In this document: positions 1 through 6,564 of the stretch, piece after piece | Layout: each line of letters starts with the position of its first letter | Position numbering within the stretch: the first letter of the stretch is position 1 | DNA from: JAIMBK01 sp040755215 | GTDB lineage: Bacteria > Bacillota > Desulfotomaculia > Desulfotomaculales > Nap2-2B | Reading direction: 5' to 3' | Assembly (NCBI GenBank): GCA_040755215.1 | Contig: JBFMBG010000071.1 | Span: 1 to 16,327 of the forward strand | Length of the DNA: 16,327 nucleotides | Notes under the pieces: generated by a model | What the model was told of the DNA's origin: nothing | What the model saw: the letters and a program-made list of their open reading frames with translations, nothing else | Database searches by the model: none | Program-made: the position numbers and the translations under genes

Positions 1-549
1 CCCCCAGGTAACCCCAAGGGTCACGGTCCCGGCTTTTAAACCCGCCGCGATGTCAAAATGGCTGTCGCCCACGTACAGCGCCTCCGGCGGTGAAGCGTTT
101 AAGAGGGCGAGCGCCTTATATATAGGGTCCGGAAAAGGTTTATGCCTGTTGACATCCTGGGCCGTGACCACCACATCCAGGTAACGGCCCAGACCGGTCA
201 ATTCCACTGTCCGCCTCGTCCCGTCCCTTCCTTTCGAGGTGACGATCCCGATGCGCAAGCCTTTTTCCTGCAAACAGTTCAGCATCTCCAGCGTACCGGG
301 GAAAAGGCGAACGTTCCGGTCGTGCTCCCGGTCGTAATGATCTTTGTACAGCTCCAGAAATTCCTTCTCCTTGCCCCTGGCAAAGTGAGCGGCAATATCC
401 TGGATCGGCCGCCCTATCCAGCGCATCACCGCCCCGTTGGACCAGGGCAGCCCCAGCAGATTAAACACCAGCTGGTAAGTCTTTTTGATAAAGGGGAGGG
501 AATCGGCCAGAGTCCCGTCCAAATCAAATAAAACCACGGAAGTTTGCAA
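1..549 (-). CDS. HAD-superfamily hydrolase, phosphoglycolate-phosphatase-like (3' end outside window)
   Basis: The reverse strand reads continuously from a TTG at 549 to the window edge: 183 codons with no stop. Visible HAD motifs in order: the nucleophile motif DLDGT at residues 9-13, an IVTSK motif II around residue 100, a lysine followed by PFPDP, and GDSHFD motif III/IV near residue 160. A cap helical region lies between the first two, as in the PGP/PpaX/beta-phosphoglucomutase group of about 210-220 residues, so roughly 30-40 residues are missing. The family removes phosphate from small metabolites in the cytoplasm with Mg2+ and an aspartyl-phosphate intermediate; the substrate cannot be read from sequence. 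TTG is chosen because it sits just before the conserved VVLFDLDGT strand and has an AAGGGG site about 9 bases upstream; no ATG or GTG is suitably placed. Confidence 0.9.
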   Translation of the reverse strand, partial: MQTSVVLFDLDGTLADSLPFIKKTYQLVFNLLGLPWSNGAVMRWIGRPIQDIAAHFARGKEKEFLELYKDHYDREHDRNVRLFPGTLEMLNCLQEKGLRIGIVTSKGRDGTRRTVELTGLGRYLDVVVTAQDVNRHKPFPDPIYKALALLNASPPEALYVGDSHFDIAAGLKAGTVTLGVTWG

Positions 550-722
550 AAGTATCCGCCCCTTTCGCTCAATAAGGCAGTAAATGTTCAGGAAAGCTGC
601 TCGACTTAAGCCGGGGGCACGCTGTCGGCATCAATTTAAAAAATCTTTTAATCCGGCAGGTTTTTAAAAGAAAAGGACGAAGATGAAAATAATATATTTA
701 AACATCGCAAGGGGGAAAGTAA

Positions 723-1922
723 ATGTCCATCAGCGACAAAATTAAAGAAAACCTGACCAAAGCTTCCTGGATTAGAAAAATGTTCGAAGAAGGGGCCCGC
801 CTGCGGGCCATTTACGGCCCCGCCAAGGTGTTTGATTTTACCCTGGGCAACCCCGGTGTTGAGCCGCCGCCGGCTTTCCGGGAAGAGCTAAAAAAGCTGG
901 CCTTAAATCCCCTCCCCGGTATGCACGGGTACATGAGCAACGCCGGCTACGCAGAAACCAGGCAGGCTGTCGCTACAGTGCTGGCGGAAGATACCGGTTT
1001 GCCCTTTCAACCGGATCACATCGTGATGACCTGCGGTGCGGGCGGCGGCTTAAACGTGGTGCTGAAAACCATCTTAAACCCCGGGGACGAAGTAATTGTC
1101 CTGGTTCCCTACTTTATGGAATACAGGTTTTACGTCGACAACCACGGCGGCACAATCAAGGAAGTCCGCACGCGGCCCGACTTCCAGCCCGACCTGGACG
1201 CCCTGGAAGCCGCCGTCACGCCAAAAACAAAAGCCATCATCATCAACTCGCCCAACAACCCGACCGGGGTCGTCTACCAGGAAAGCTGCCTGAATCAGTT
1301 GGGCGCTCTTTTAAGCAGAAAAGAAGCGGAACTCGGCACCACCATCTACCTTATTTCCGACGAACCCTACGCTAAAGTCGTTTACGACGGCGTAACCGTG
1401 CCCAGCGTTTTTAAGTCATTTGCCAACAGCATTGTAGTCACTTCCCACAGCAAAGACCTGGCCCTGGCCGGCGAACGCATCGGCTATATCGCCATCCACC
1501 CGGAGATTAAAGATGCCGGTTTGCTCTTTGAAGGGCTGGTTTTTTGCAACCGCACGCTCGGTTTTGTCAACGCGCCGGCGCTGATGCAGCGGCTGGTTGC
1601 CGGTTTGCAAAGGGAAAAGGCCGATACCAAAGAATACCTGGAAAAACGCAACCTCCTTTACGACCACCTCACCTCTTTAGGTTTCACCATGGTTAAACCG
1701 CAGGGGGCCTTCTACCTTTTCCCGCGCTCCCCTCTCCCGGACGACCTGGAGTTTGTCCGGCTGGCGCAAAAATACAACATCCTCCTCGTTCCCGGCGCCG
1801 GCTTCGGGCTGCCCGGATACTTCCGGCTTTCCTACAGCGTGCCCAGGGAAACGGTCGTTAACTCCCTGCCCGCCTTTACGGAACTGGCCAGAGAGCTTAA
1901 TCTGACTCAGAAAATAGATTAA
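723..1922 (+). CDS. PLP-dependent class I/II aminotransferase
   Basis: A 399-residue cytoplasmic fold-type I aminotransferase, full length for the family. Visible landmarks: a GNPG segment near residue 42, SPNNPTG at 176-182 (the Asn that contacts PLP), ISDEPYAK at 211-218 (Asp213 and Tyr216 for the cofactor ring), SHSKDLALAGERIGY with the Schiff-base Lys244, and YFRLSYS with Arg368 for the substrate carboxylate. It transfers an amino group between an amino acid and a 2-oxo acid; the specific substrate (aspartate, alanine or aromatic) is not determinable. The start has a strong AAGGGGG site 8 bases upstream. The gene is monocistronic, divergent from the HAD gene and convergent with the zinc-ribbon gene. 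Its last three codons (Lys-Ile-Asp) and TAA stop lie inside a dispersed repeat that recurs at 10807, so the C-terminus has probably been rewritten by that insertion. Confidence 0.93.
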   Translation: MSISDKIKENLTKASWIRKMFEEGARLRAIYGPAKVFDFTLGNPGVEPPPAFREELKKLALNPLPGMHGYMSNAGYAETRQAVATVLAEDTGLPFQPDHIVMTCGAGGGLNVVLKTILNPGDEVIVLVPYFMEYRFYVDNHGGTIKEVRTRPDFQPDLDALEAAVTPKTKAIIINSPNNPTGVVYQESCLNQLGALLSRKEAELGTTIYLISDEPYAKVVYDGVTVPSVFKSFANSIVVTSHSKDLALAGERIGYIAIHPEIKDAGLLFEGLVFCNRTLGFVNAPALMQRLVAGLQREKADTKEYLEKRNLLYDHLTSLGFTMVKPQGAFYLFPRSPLPDDLEFVRLAQKYNILLVPGAGFGLPGYFRLSYSVPRETVVNSLPAFTELARELNLTQKID

Positions 1923-1948
1923 CCGCAAAGACGCAAAGAGCACAAAGA
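1911..1948 (+). repeat. Dispersed GCAAAGACGCAAAG-type repeat, copy 1
   Basis: The copy begins AAAATAGATTAAC, continues with GCAAAGACGCAAAGAG and ends CACAAAG. It aligns with 10807-10843 at about 33 of 37 positions without gaps. The first 12 bases are coding and terminate the aminotransferase gene. Related, shorter copies are at 2065 and, inverted, up to 2157. Confidence 0.8.
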
Positions 1949-1973
1949 CAAAATTATAGAGAACAGAGTTCAG

Positions 1974-1995
1974 ATGAAAAATCGGTGATTTTCAT
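1974..1995. repeat. Inverted repeat (hairpin) after the aminotransferase gene
   Basis: ATGAAAAATC (1974-1983), a GGT loop, then GATTTTCAT (1987-1995) form a 9-bp stem with one bulged A. It lies about 50 bases beyond the aminotransferase stop. No T-run follows, so it is not a classical intrinsic terminator, although it may still protect or end the transcript. Confidence 0.45.
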
Positions 1996-2064
1996 CCCTT
2001 CATGGTGGGAACGTAAGTTTCCATGGGCAACTCCTTAAAAATAACGAAAACTGGAGCGGTAAAT

Positions 2065-2157
2065 AACCGCAAAGACGTCAAGAACGAAAAGGATTTTTTA
2101 AAGGGTTTAAATTTCAATTTTTCTTTTATTCTTTGCGGACTTTGCGCCTTTGCGGTT
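2065..2157. repeat. Palindromic 93-base element with GCAAAG-type ends (possible MITE-like unit)
   Basis: The left end reads AACCGCAAAGACG and the right end, on the other strand, AACCGCAAAGGCG followed by CAAAGTCCGCAAAG. The two ends are inverted copies of the same dispersed repeat seen at 1911 and 10807, around an A/T-rich middle. The element ends 4 bases before the stop codon of the zinc-ribbon gene and lies between convergent genes. No transposase is encoded within it. Confidence 0.6.
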
Positions 2158-2161
2158 TTAC

Positions 2162-2485
2162 TTACTCCTCCACCAGCATGAGCAGCTTTTCGTGCATGTG
2201 CAGGCTTAACTGGCGCATGACCTTTTGCAAGGTATCGGGATCGCCCAGCATCAAGCCGTCCTCCCAACGCTCCAGCAAATACTGGACAAATTCCATGAAA
2301 CCGCTGGCCAGGGTCAAAGTATATAACTCCCGGTAACGGTTATTTTCCGGTTGGCACCCGCTCTTCACCTCATTTTTGTGGGTCAGCTGGAAGTTTTTAA
2401 GCACCTTTTCCTCCCTGGTCCACGAAACAATCCCGTCGATAATCTGGACCTCTTCACCGCAGGTTGCGCAGATAAATTTGGCCAT
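2162..2485 (-). CDS. Small CxxC zinc-ribbon-like hypothetical protein
   Basis: A 107-residue protein starting MAKFICATCGEEV. The N-terminal CATC pair at residues 6-9 looks like half of a zinc knuckle; another cysteine lies in SGCQP near residue 43, and the C-terminal half is predicted helical and acidic (many Leu, Glu and Met). It is probably cytoplasmic and may bind metal, but I do not recognise a named family. The ATG at 2485 is chosen because GAGGGGGAGGG lies just upstream at SD distance; a longer reading from 2557 would translate a 14-base tandem repeat and has no good SD. It is convergent with the aminotransferase and lies downstream of the metallophosphoesterase on the same strand. Confidence 0.7.
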   Translation of the reverse strand: MAKFICATCGEEVQIIDGIVSWTREEKVLKNFQLTHKNEVKSGCQPENNRYRELYTLTLASGFMEFVQYLLERWEDGLMLGDPDTLQKVMRQLSLHMHEKLLMLVEE

Positions 2486-2505
2486 TTTACCCTCCCCCTC
2501 ATTCT

Positions 2506-2533
2506 TCAAGATTCGCAATCCAAGGTTCGCAAT
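2506..2533. repeat. Two tandem copies of a 14-base unit in a leader region
   Basis: TCAAGATTCGCAAT is followed directly by CCAAGGTTCGCAAT (12 of 14 bases identical). The pair lies 20-48 bases upstream of the start of the zinc-ribbon gene, so it would be in its 5' leader. An A/T-rich stretch (2544-2570) that could hold a promoter follows on the upstream side, but no convincing -35/-10 pair is seen. Confidence 0.55.
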
Positions 2534-2651
2534 ATCCCCAATCTTAAATATACCCATATTTATATATTAGATGGTTCGCCGAAAAGTCCTCCCCGCCTTA
2601 AAAAATACCACACCGGCAAGCAGGAAAATAGACGGCTGCCTGTAGAATGTT

Positions 2652-3389
2652 TTAATCACCAGCCCAACAGGTTATTAAGCGCGGCGCAAAATTTAAATAA
2701 TCAGCACTCGCCAGGTAAAAAGAAATGCCCCAGGCCTGATCCGGCAGGCGGTAACGGCAGGCCCGGGCGTGCAGGTGCCCGTAGACCACTTTTTTTACCC
2801 CGTATTTTTGAAACAACTCGATAAATCCGCTGTATTCGTGCTTTTCGTTTGTCGGCATATAATGCATTAATACAATAACTTCCCGGGCCGGAGGGTTTAC
2901 GCTTTGCAGGGAGTTTTCCATCCGGATTAACTCCCGGCGATAAATCTTCAGGTCATCTTCCTGAAAATGCATGCCGTCAGGACACAGCCACCCCCGGCTG
3001 CCGCAAACGGCCAGGTTTCCCAAACGGACGTGGTCGTTCTGAATCAGGCGCACGTCCGGCGGCAAGACGGCGCGTATTTTTGAGATGCTCTGCCACCAAT
3101 AATCGTGGTTACCCTGCACACAAATTTTTAAGCCCGGCAAAAGACCCAAAAAATTCAAGTCGCTCATTGCTTCCGGCAAACGCATCGCCCAGGAAATATC
3201 CCCGGGAACCAGCACAACATCCTCAGCACCCACGATATTGCACCAGTTCTGGTAAATTCGCCGGGCATGGCCGGTCCAGGCCGCATTGACCTCTCCCATG
3301 GGCTTATATTCTTGAAAAGTTTCCGGTTTTTTCGGATCGGGGGTCTGCCGAAAAGACAGGTGCAAATCGCCAAGGGCAAAAACTTTCAT
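2652..3389 (-). CDS. Metallophosphoesterase (calcineurin-like phosphohydrolase)
   Basis: A 245-residue protein with the complete calcineurin-like metal-binding signature in order: GDLHL near residue 7, GDISW, GNHDYWW, a His in LMHY, and YGHLH near residue 200. These residues bind two divalent metals and hydrolyse phosphoesters; the substrate is unknown. The KPMGEV...W insert and GNHDYWW are typical of a single-domain clostridial subgroup annotated simply as metallophosphoesterase. No signal peptide or membrane segment is seen, so it is probably cytoplasmic. The ATG at 3389 is chosen over the in-frame GTG at 3395 because the GAAGGGA site is 7 bases before the ATG but touches the GTG. It is divergent from the 64-residue gene with only 32 bases between starts. 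Confidence 0.93.
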   Translation of the reverse strand: MKVFALGDLHLSFRQTPDPKKPETFQEYKPMGEVNAAWTGHARRIYQNWCNIVGAEDVVLVPGDISWAMRLPEAMSDLNFLGLLPGLKICVQGNHDYWWQSISKIRAVLPPDVRLIQNDHVRLGNLAVCGSRGWLCPDGMHFQEDDLKIYRRELIRMENSLQSVNPPAREVIVLMHYMPTNEKHEYSGFIELFQKYGVKKVVYGHLHARACRYRLPDQAWGISFYLASADYLNFAPRLITCWAGD

Positions 3390-3421
3390 CAGCACGTCCC
3401 TTCAAGGTGGTGATTTAAAAA

Positions 3422-3616
3422 ATGAACGAATACAAGCTGGTAATTGTTGTCGAAACCAAAGAACACGCTTACATCCGGATGTTCGTCAACAACGTGCTGG
3501 TTAATCCGGAAGGGCTGATCCGGCTCAAACACGAAGAACTTGACCAGTTATTTAAGGATCTTTTCAAAGGGTCGAAGGGCAAATGCATCAAATGCCACTG
3601 CCTGTACTCGCGGTAG
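3422..3616 (+). CDS. Small hypothetical protein with C-terminal CxxCxC
   Basis: A 64-residue protein of unknown family. The start is well supported: AAGGTGGTGAT lies 7 bases before the ATG and nearly equals the ideal anti-SD complement. The N-terminal half is a predicted beta-strand/helix mix (YKLVIVVETK, then YIRMFVNN), and the tail KCIKCHCLYSR holds three cysteines and a histidine that could bind one metal. It is too short for a recognisable enzyme. It is divergent from the metallophosphoesterase and 131 bases upstream of the ylbJ-like gene on the same strand. Confidence 0.65.
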   Translation: MNEYKLVIVVETKEHAYIRMFVNNVLVNPEGLIRLKHEELDQLFKDLFKGSKGKCIKCHCLYSR

Positions 3617-3670
3617 CCTTACCTAACTTCGACGGGGTGAAGAGCAATTCCTTCCTATTGGTAATTTAAA

Positions 3671-3699
3671 ACATATCTAGAGTATCTTTACCATATATA
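3671..3699 (+). promoter_or_regulatory. Candidate sigma-E-type sporulation promoter upstream of ylbJ-like gene
   Basis: ACATATC (3671-3677), a 14-base spacer, then CATATATA (3692-3699) fits the Bacillus sigma-E pattern KMATATT-N14-CATACAHT at most positions. It lies 48 bases before the ATG. In B. subtilis ylbJ belongs to the sigma-E regulon, which makes the match more credible. The A/T richness of the stretch means a chance match is possible. Confidence 0.45.
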
Positions 3700-3747
3700 T
3701 CATGGGGAGACGCAAAATTCCATTTAAGGGGCAGGCGAAAAAGCAGC

Positions 3748-5043
3748 ATGCTCACTCTCGCCATCCTGCTTTCAGGCTTGACCGTCCTGATTGCTTGCGC
3801 AAAGAAAATCTCCCCGCCGGATGATTCTAAACGAGGCCGGACGACGCAAATATTCTTTTCCCTTTGCACCCTGGCGCTGGTGCTGGGGATGATCACCCAG
3901 CCGAAAATTGTTTTTCAGGGCGCCCTTACCGGTCTAAACCTGTGGTGGAATATCGTTTTTCCTTCGCTCCTCCCCTTTTTTATCGTATCCGAGATATTGT
4001 TGAGCCTGGGCATAGTGCACTTTATGGGCGTCCTGCTGGAACCGGTCATGCGCCCCCTCTTCAACGTCCCGGGAACGGGCTCTTTTGTGCTGGCCGTGGG
4101 CTACACCAGCGGCTACCCGATCGGCGCTATGATCACGGCGAAATTGCGGGCCCGGAAACTCTGTACGCGCGTGGAAGCGGAAAGACTCATAGCCTTCACC
4201 AACAATTCCAGCCCCCTTTTTATGCTGGCGGCCGTGTCGGTAGGGATGTTCAATAACCCGCAGTTAGGACCGGTAATTGCCATCGCCCACTACACGGCCA
4301 ACCTCACCCTGGGCTTTCTTTTGCGTTTTTACGGACAAAACGACCCCGAAGTCGTAAACCTTCCGGCGAACCGGGAAAGCACGTTAAAAAGAGCTTTTTC
4401 CGAAATGTTTGCGGTTTATCAAAAGGACCAGCGTACTTTGGGGAAAATTATCAGTGACGCCGTCCGGAACGCCGTCCACAACCTCTTCAACATCGGCGGG
4501 TTCATTATTTTATTTGCCGTTTTGATCCATCTTTTAACGGCGGCCGGATTTATTAACTTTTTAACCCGAAAATTAAGCGTTCTCCTCACTCCTTTCGGGT
4601 TTTCCGAAGCCGTTCTGCCGGCTCTGGCCAGCGGGTTGATCGAAATGACCATCGGTGCCAAACTGGCCAGCGAGGCGGCTGCCCCCCTCCAGCAACAGGT
4701 GGTGGCAGTGAGCATGATCCTGGCCTGGAGCGGGTTGTCCATCCACGCCCAGGCCGCCAGCATGATTGCCGAAACCGACATCCGGATGCTCCCGTTTATT
4801 CTGACGCGGGTCGCGCACGCGATTCTCGCCGCCTTGTATACTTATGCTATGTTCAACCTCCTTTCCCCCGTAGCCGGCGCCCTCGCCGCGCCCGGGCTGC
4901 CCGTGTACCGGAGCTTTTCCCTCTGGGGGGACCTGCCCCTATCCTTAATCATTTTCGGTTTAACCATCGCCCTTCTGCTCCTTGCGGCTGTTATCCTGCA
5001 CTTGGGCGCCGGTTTGCGCCTCATCTTTTTCAGAATCCGGTAA
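3748..5043 (+). CDS. ylbJ: Sporulation integral membrane protein YlbJ-like
   Basis: A 431-residue polytopic membrane protein with about 8-10 hydrophobic segments. It carries the gate/nucleoside-recognition-like motifs of the family: VGYTSGYPIGAMITAKLR near residue 125, NNSSPLFML near residue 152, and a second half SGLIEMTIGAKLASE near residue 300. YlbJ-family proteins are made in the mother cell during B. subtilis sporulation and are needed for heat-resistant spores; the transported or sensed molecule is not known to me. The ATG has only a weak, distant SD (AAGGGG about 17 bases upstream), so a start slightly downstream at a TTG is possible. The gene is monocistronic as far as can be seen and followed by the CBM25-like gene. 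Confidence 0.85.
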   Translation: MLTLAILLSGLTVLIACAKKISPPDDSKRGRTTQIFFSLCTLALVLGMITQPKIVFQGALTGLNLWWNIVFPSLLPFFIVSEILLSLGIVHFMGVLLEPVMRPLFNVPGTGSFVLAVGYTSGYPIGAMITAKLRARKLCTRVEAERLIAFTNNSSPLFMLAAVSVGMFNNPQLGPVIAIAHYTANLTLGFLLRFYGQNDPEVVNLPANRESTLKRAFSEMFAVYQKDQRTLGKIISDAVRNAVHNLFNIGGFIILFAVLIHLLTAAGFINFLTRKLSVLLTPFGFSEAVLPALASGLIEMTIGAKLASEAAAPLQQQVVAVSMILAWSGLSIHAQAASMIAETDIRMLPFILTRVAHAILAALYTYAMFNLLSPVAGALAAPGLPVYRSFSLWGDLPLSLIIFGLTIALLLLAAVILHLGAGLRLIFFRIR

Positions 5044-5144
5044 TTTTATGTGCGTTAAATTACCAAAAATGTCCTGTTATATTAAATCCTTATTTGCCAA
5101 TAATAAACGTTGAAATCTAAATTGCTCAGGAGGTGCTGGCAAAA

Positions 5145-5444
5145 ATGATTCAGGCATGGAACGACTTTCCAAAGGGGGTAGAAGTAAGACCCATAGGTTT
5201 TGACGAGGTGAATATTTGCTACAACGGCCTGCTGGCCAAATCGGGTGCCGACCAGGTGTACCTGCACTATGGTTTCGGCGACCCCAAAGGGTGGACCAAT
5301 GTAAACACCATTCGGATGGACAGAAGCCACCGGGGTTGGGAAAAAACCCTGAGGATGCAAAACAACCTGATGAACTTCTGCTTTAAAGATTCGGCAAATA
5401 ACTGGGACAATAACAGCGGCTTCAACTGGACGGTCCGGGCTTAA
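5145..5444 (+). CDS. Stand-alone carbohydrate-binding module (CBM25-like) protein
   Basis: A 99-residue protein that is essentially one beta-sandwich module. The pattern VYLHYGFGDPKGWTNV, RMDRSHRGWEKTLRM, LNFCFKDSANNWDNNSG-like end and final WTV matches the starch-binding CBM25/CBM53 type, in which Trp residues stack on alpha-glucan and the acidic DNNSG turn closes the fold. No catalytic domain, signal peptide or membrane anchor is present, so it is probably cytoplasmic. The ATG at 5145 follows CAGGAGGTG by about 11 bases; the GTG at 5133 is part of that SD site itself. Role unknown; glycogen binding is an inference from the fold. Such lone modules occur in clostridial genomes. Confidence 0.8.
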   Translation: MIQAWNDFPKGVEVRPIGFDEVNICYNGLLAKSGADQVYLHYGFGDPKGWTNVNTIRMDRSHRGWEKTLRMQNNLMNFCFKDSANNWDNNSGFNWTVRA

Positions 5445-5460
5445 TCCCGGACCGTTAAAT
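5430..5460 (+). terminator. Intrinsic terminator overlapping the end of the CBM25-like gene
   Basis: ACGGTCCGGG (5430-5439), loop CTTAAT, CCCGGACCGT (5446-5455) make a perfect 10-bp G/C-rich stem followed by TAAATTTAA. The TAA stop codon (5442-5444) lies in the loop, so the left arm is coding. The T-tract is short. The hairpin also lies 50 bases past the stop of the converging activase gene and could stop transcription from that side. Confidence 0.7.
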
Positions 5461-5504
5461 TTAACATCCATACTATATTTATGTTTTGGATTTTCGACAG
5501 TCTC

Positions 5505-6485
5505 CTATATGGCGGTTTTTCTTTCGGCCAGGGCGCCGGCCCACTTGCCGCAGCGGTCTCCCCAACGGGCAATGACCCGTCCTTCTTCCCTGATTTCCAC
5601 CACCTCGCACGTATTCGGGCAGCCCTCGCAGGTAAAACCTCCGGAGGCAAAATCCGTTTGCGCCACGTCAAATCCCTTAAAGCCGGAAGGCAGCCCGCGG
5701 GCCGTTTTTTCTCTGGCCAGCAGGGCGGCGCCTACCGCGCCCATGACATTATAATAGGGCGGGACCTTTACTTCCAAGCCCAGGGCCTTTTCAAAAGCGT
5801 TCCTCATGCCGGCATTGGCCGCCACTCCGCCCTGAAACACCACCGGCGGTAAAATTTCTTTGCCCTTGCCGACGTTGTTCAGGTAGTTGCGCACCAGCGC
5901 TTCGCACAGCCCCGCCAGGATGTCCGGAAGAGCGTAACCCATTTGCTGCTTATGAATCATATCGGATTCGGCAAACACAGCGCAGCGTCCGGCAATCCGT
6001 ACCGGCGCCCCGGCCTGCAAAGCTATTTCGCCGAATTTTTCAATGGGGATCCCCAAGCGGGCGGCCTGCTGGTCTAAAAAGGAACCCGTGCCGGCGGCGC
6101 AGACGGTGTTCATGGCGAAATCGGTGACGAGGGAGTTGCGCAAAATGATCATCTTCGAGTCCTGGCCGCCGATTTCCAAAATTGTCTGCACGCCCGGCAC
6201 CAGGGTAGAAGCGGCGACGGCGTGGACGGTAATTTCATTTTTAACGATATCGGCGCCGGTAATTACGCCGGCTAAGTGCCGGCCGCTGCCGGTCGCCCCC
6301 ACCCCCCGGACGATCACCCTGGGTGGAAGGCTTTCAGCCAGTTGTCTTAAGCCCGTTTGAATGGCGGCGATGGGGCGCCCCTGCGTGCGCAAATAGAGTG
6401 CTTCCCTGATTCTGCCCGTTTCATCCATAAAAACGAGGTTGGTGCTTACCGAACCTACATCTATACCCAGGTAACACTTAACCAA
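5505..6485 (-). CDS. BadF/BadG/BcrA/HgdC-type ATP-dependent activase with extra C-terminal Cys cluster
   Basis: A 326-residue ASKHA-fold ATPase. It begins with the phosphate-1 motif GIDVGSVSTN (residues 7-16), has EIGGQDSK at 104-111, and carries the two iron-sulfur ligands of the family: Cys129 in CAAGTGSFLD and Cys168 in GRCAVFAESD, one [4Fe-4S] cluster being shared by a homodimer. The family uses ATP hydrolysis to push a single low-potential electron into a partner dehydratase or reductase. HgdC is about 260 residues; the extra tail has CEGCPNTC (Cys286, 289, 293) and GDRCGKW (Cys312), a cluster also found in large fused activase-related proteins. The start is TTG at 6485 with GGAAGGAG 8 bases upstream. 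Last gene of a three-gene operon whose other products are the likely electron acceptors. Confidence 0.92.
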   Translation of the reverse strand: MVKCYLGIDVGSVSTNLVFMDETGRIREALYLRTQGRPIAAIQTGLRQLAESLPPRVIVRGVGATGSGRHLAGVITGADIVKNEITVHAVAASTLVPGVQTILEIGGQDSKMIILRNSLVTDFAMNTVCAAGTGSFLDQQAARLGIPIEKFGEIALQAGAPVRIAGRCAVFAESDMIHKQQMGYALPDILAGLCEALVRNYLNNVGKGKEILPPVVFQGGVAANAGMRNAFEKALGLEVKVPPYYNVMGAVGAALLAREKTARGLPSGFKGFDVAQTDFASGGFTCEGCPNTCEVVEIREEGRVIARWGDRCGKWAGALAERKTAI

Positions 6486-6517
6486 AACAGATTCTCCTTC
6501 CTCAAAAAAGATTCAGG

Positions 6518-6564
6518 CACGAAGGAAAATCCTCTTTACCGCGGTGCCTTTGTGCCTCTTTCAC
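6518..6564. repeat. Degenerate CACAAAGGCAC-type repeat between operon genes
   Basis: On the minus strand the stretch reads GTGAAAGAGGCACAAAGGCAC, then a CCGCGG site and GGATTTTCCTTCGTGCC. GGCAC and GTGCC arms face each other (6516-6520 and 6544-6548). It resembles widespread AAAGGCACGAAGG intergenic repeats and overlaps the stop codon of the upstream gene while holding the space before the activase SD. Relation to the GCAAAGACGCAAAG copies is by similar style only. Confidence 0.4.

Noticed and set aside
142..531. Plus-strand open frame opposite the HAD gene
   Set aside because: The other strand carries a full set of HAD motifs over the same bases; this frame has no SD and no recognisable similarity.
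1911..2157. CRISPR array
   Set aside because: The repeat units are degenerate, in both orientations and not separated by regular spacers, and no cas gene is in the window.
1992..2557. Longer minus-strand readings across and upstream of the zinc-ribbon gene
   Set aside because: One frame is an overlapping alternative running through the repeat nest. The other extends the zinc-ribbon protein by 24 residues through the tandem 14-base repeat; the strong SD before 2485 fits the shorter start.
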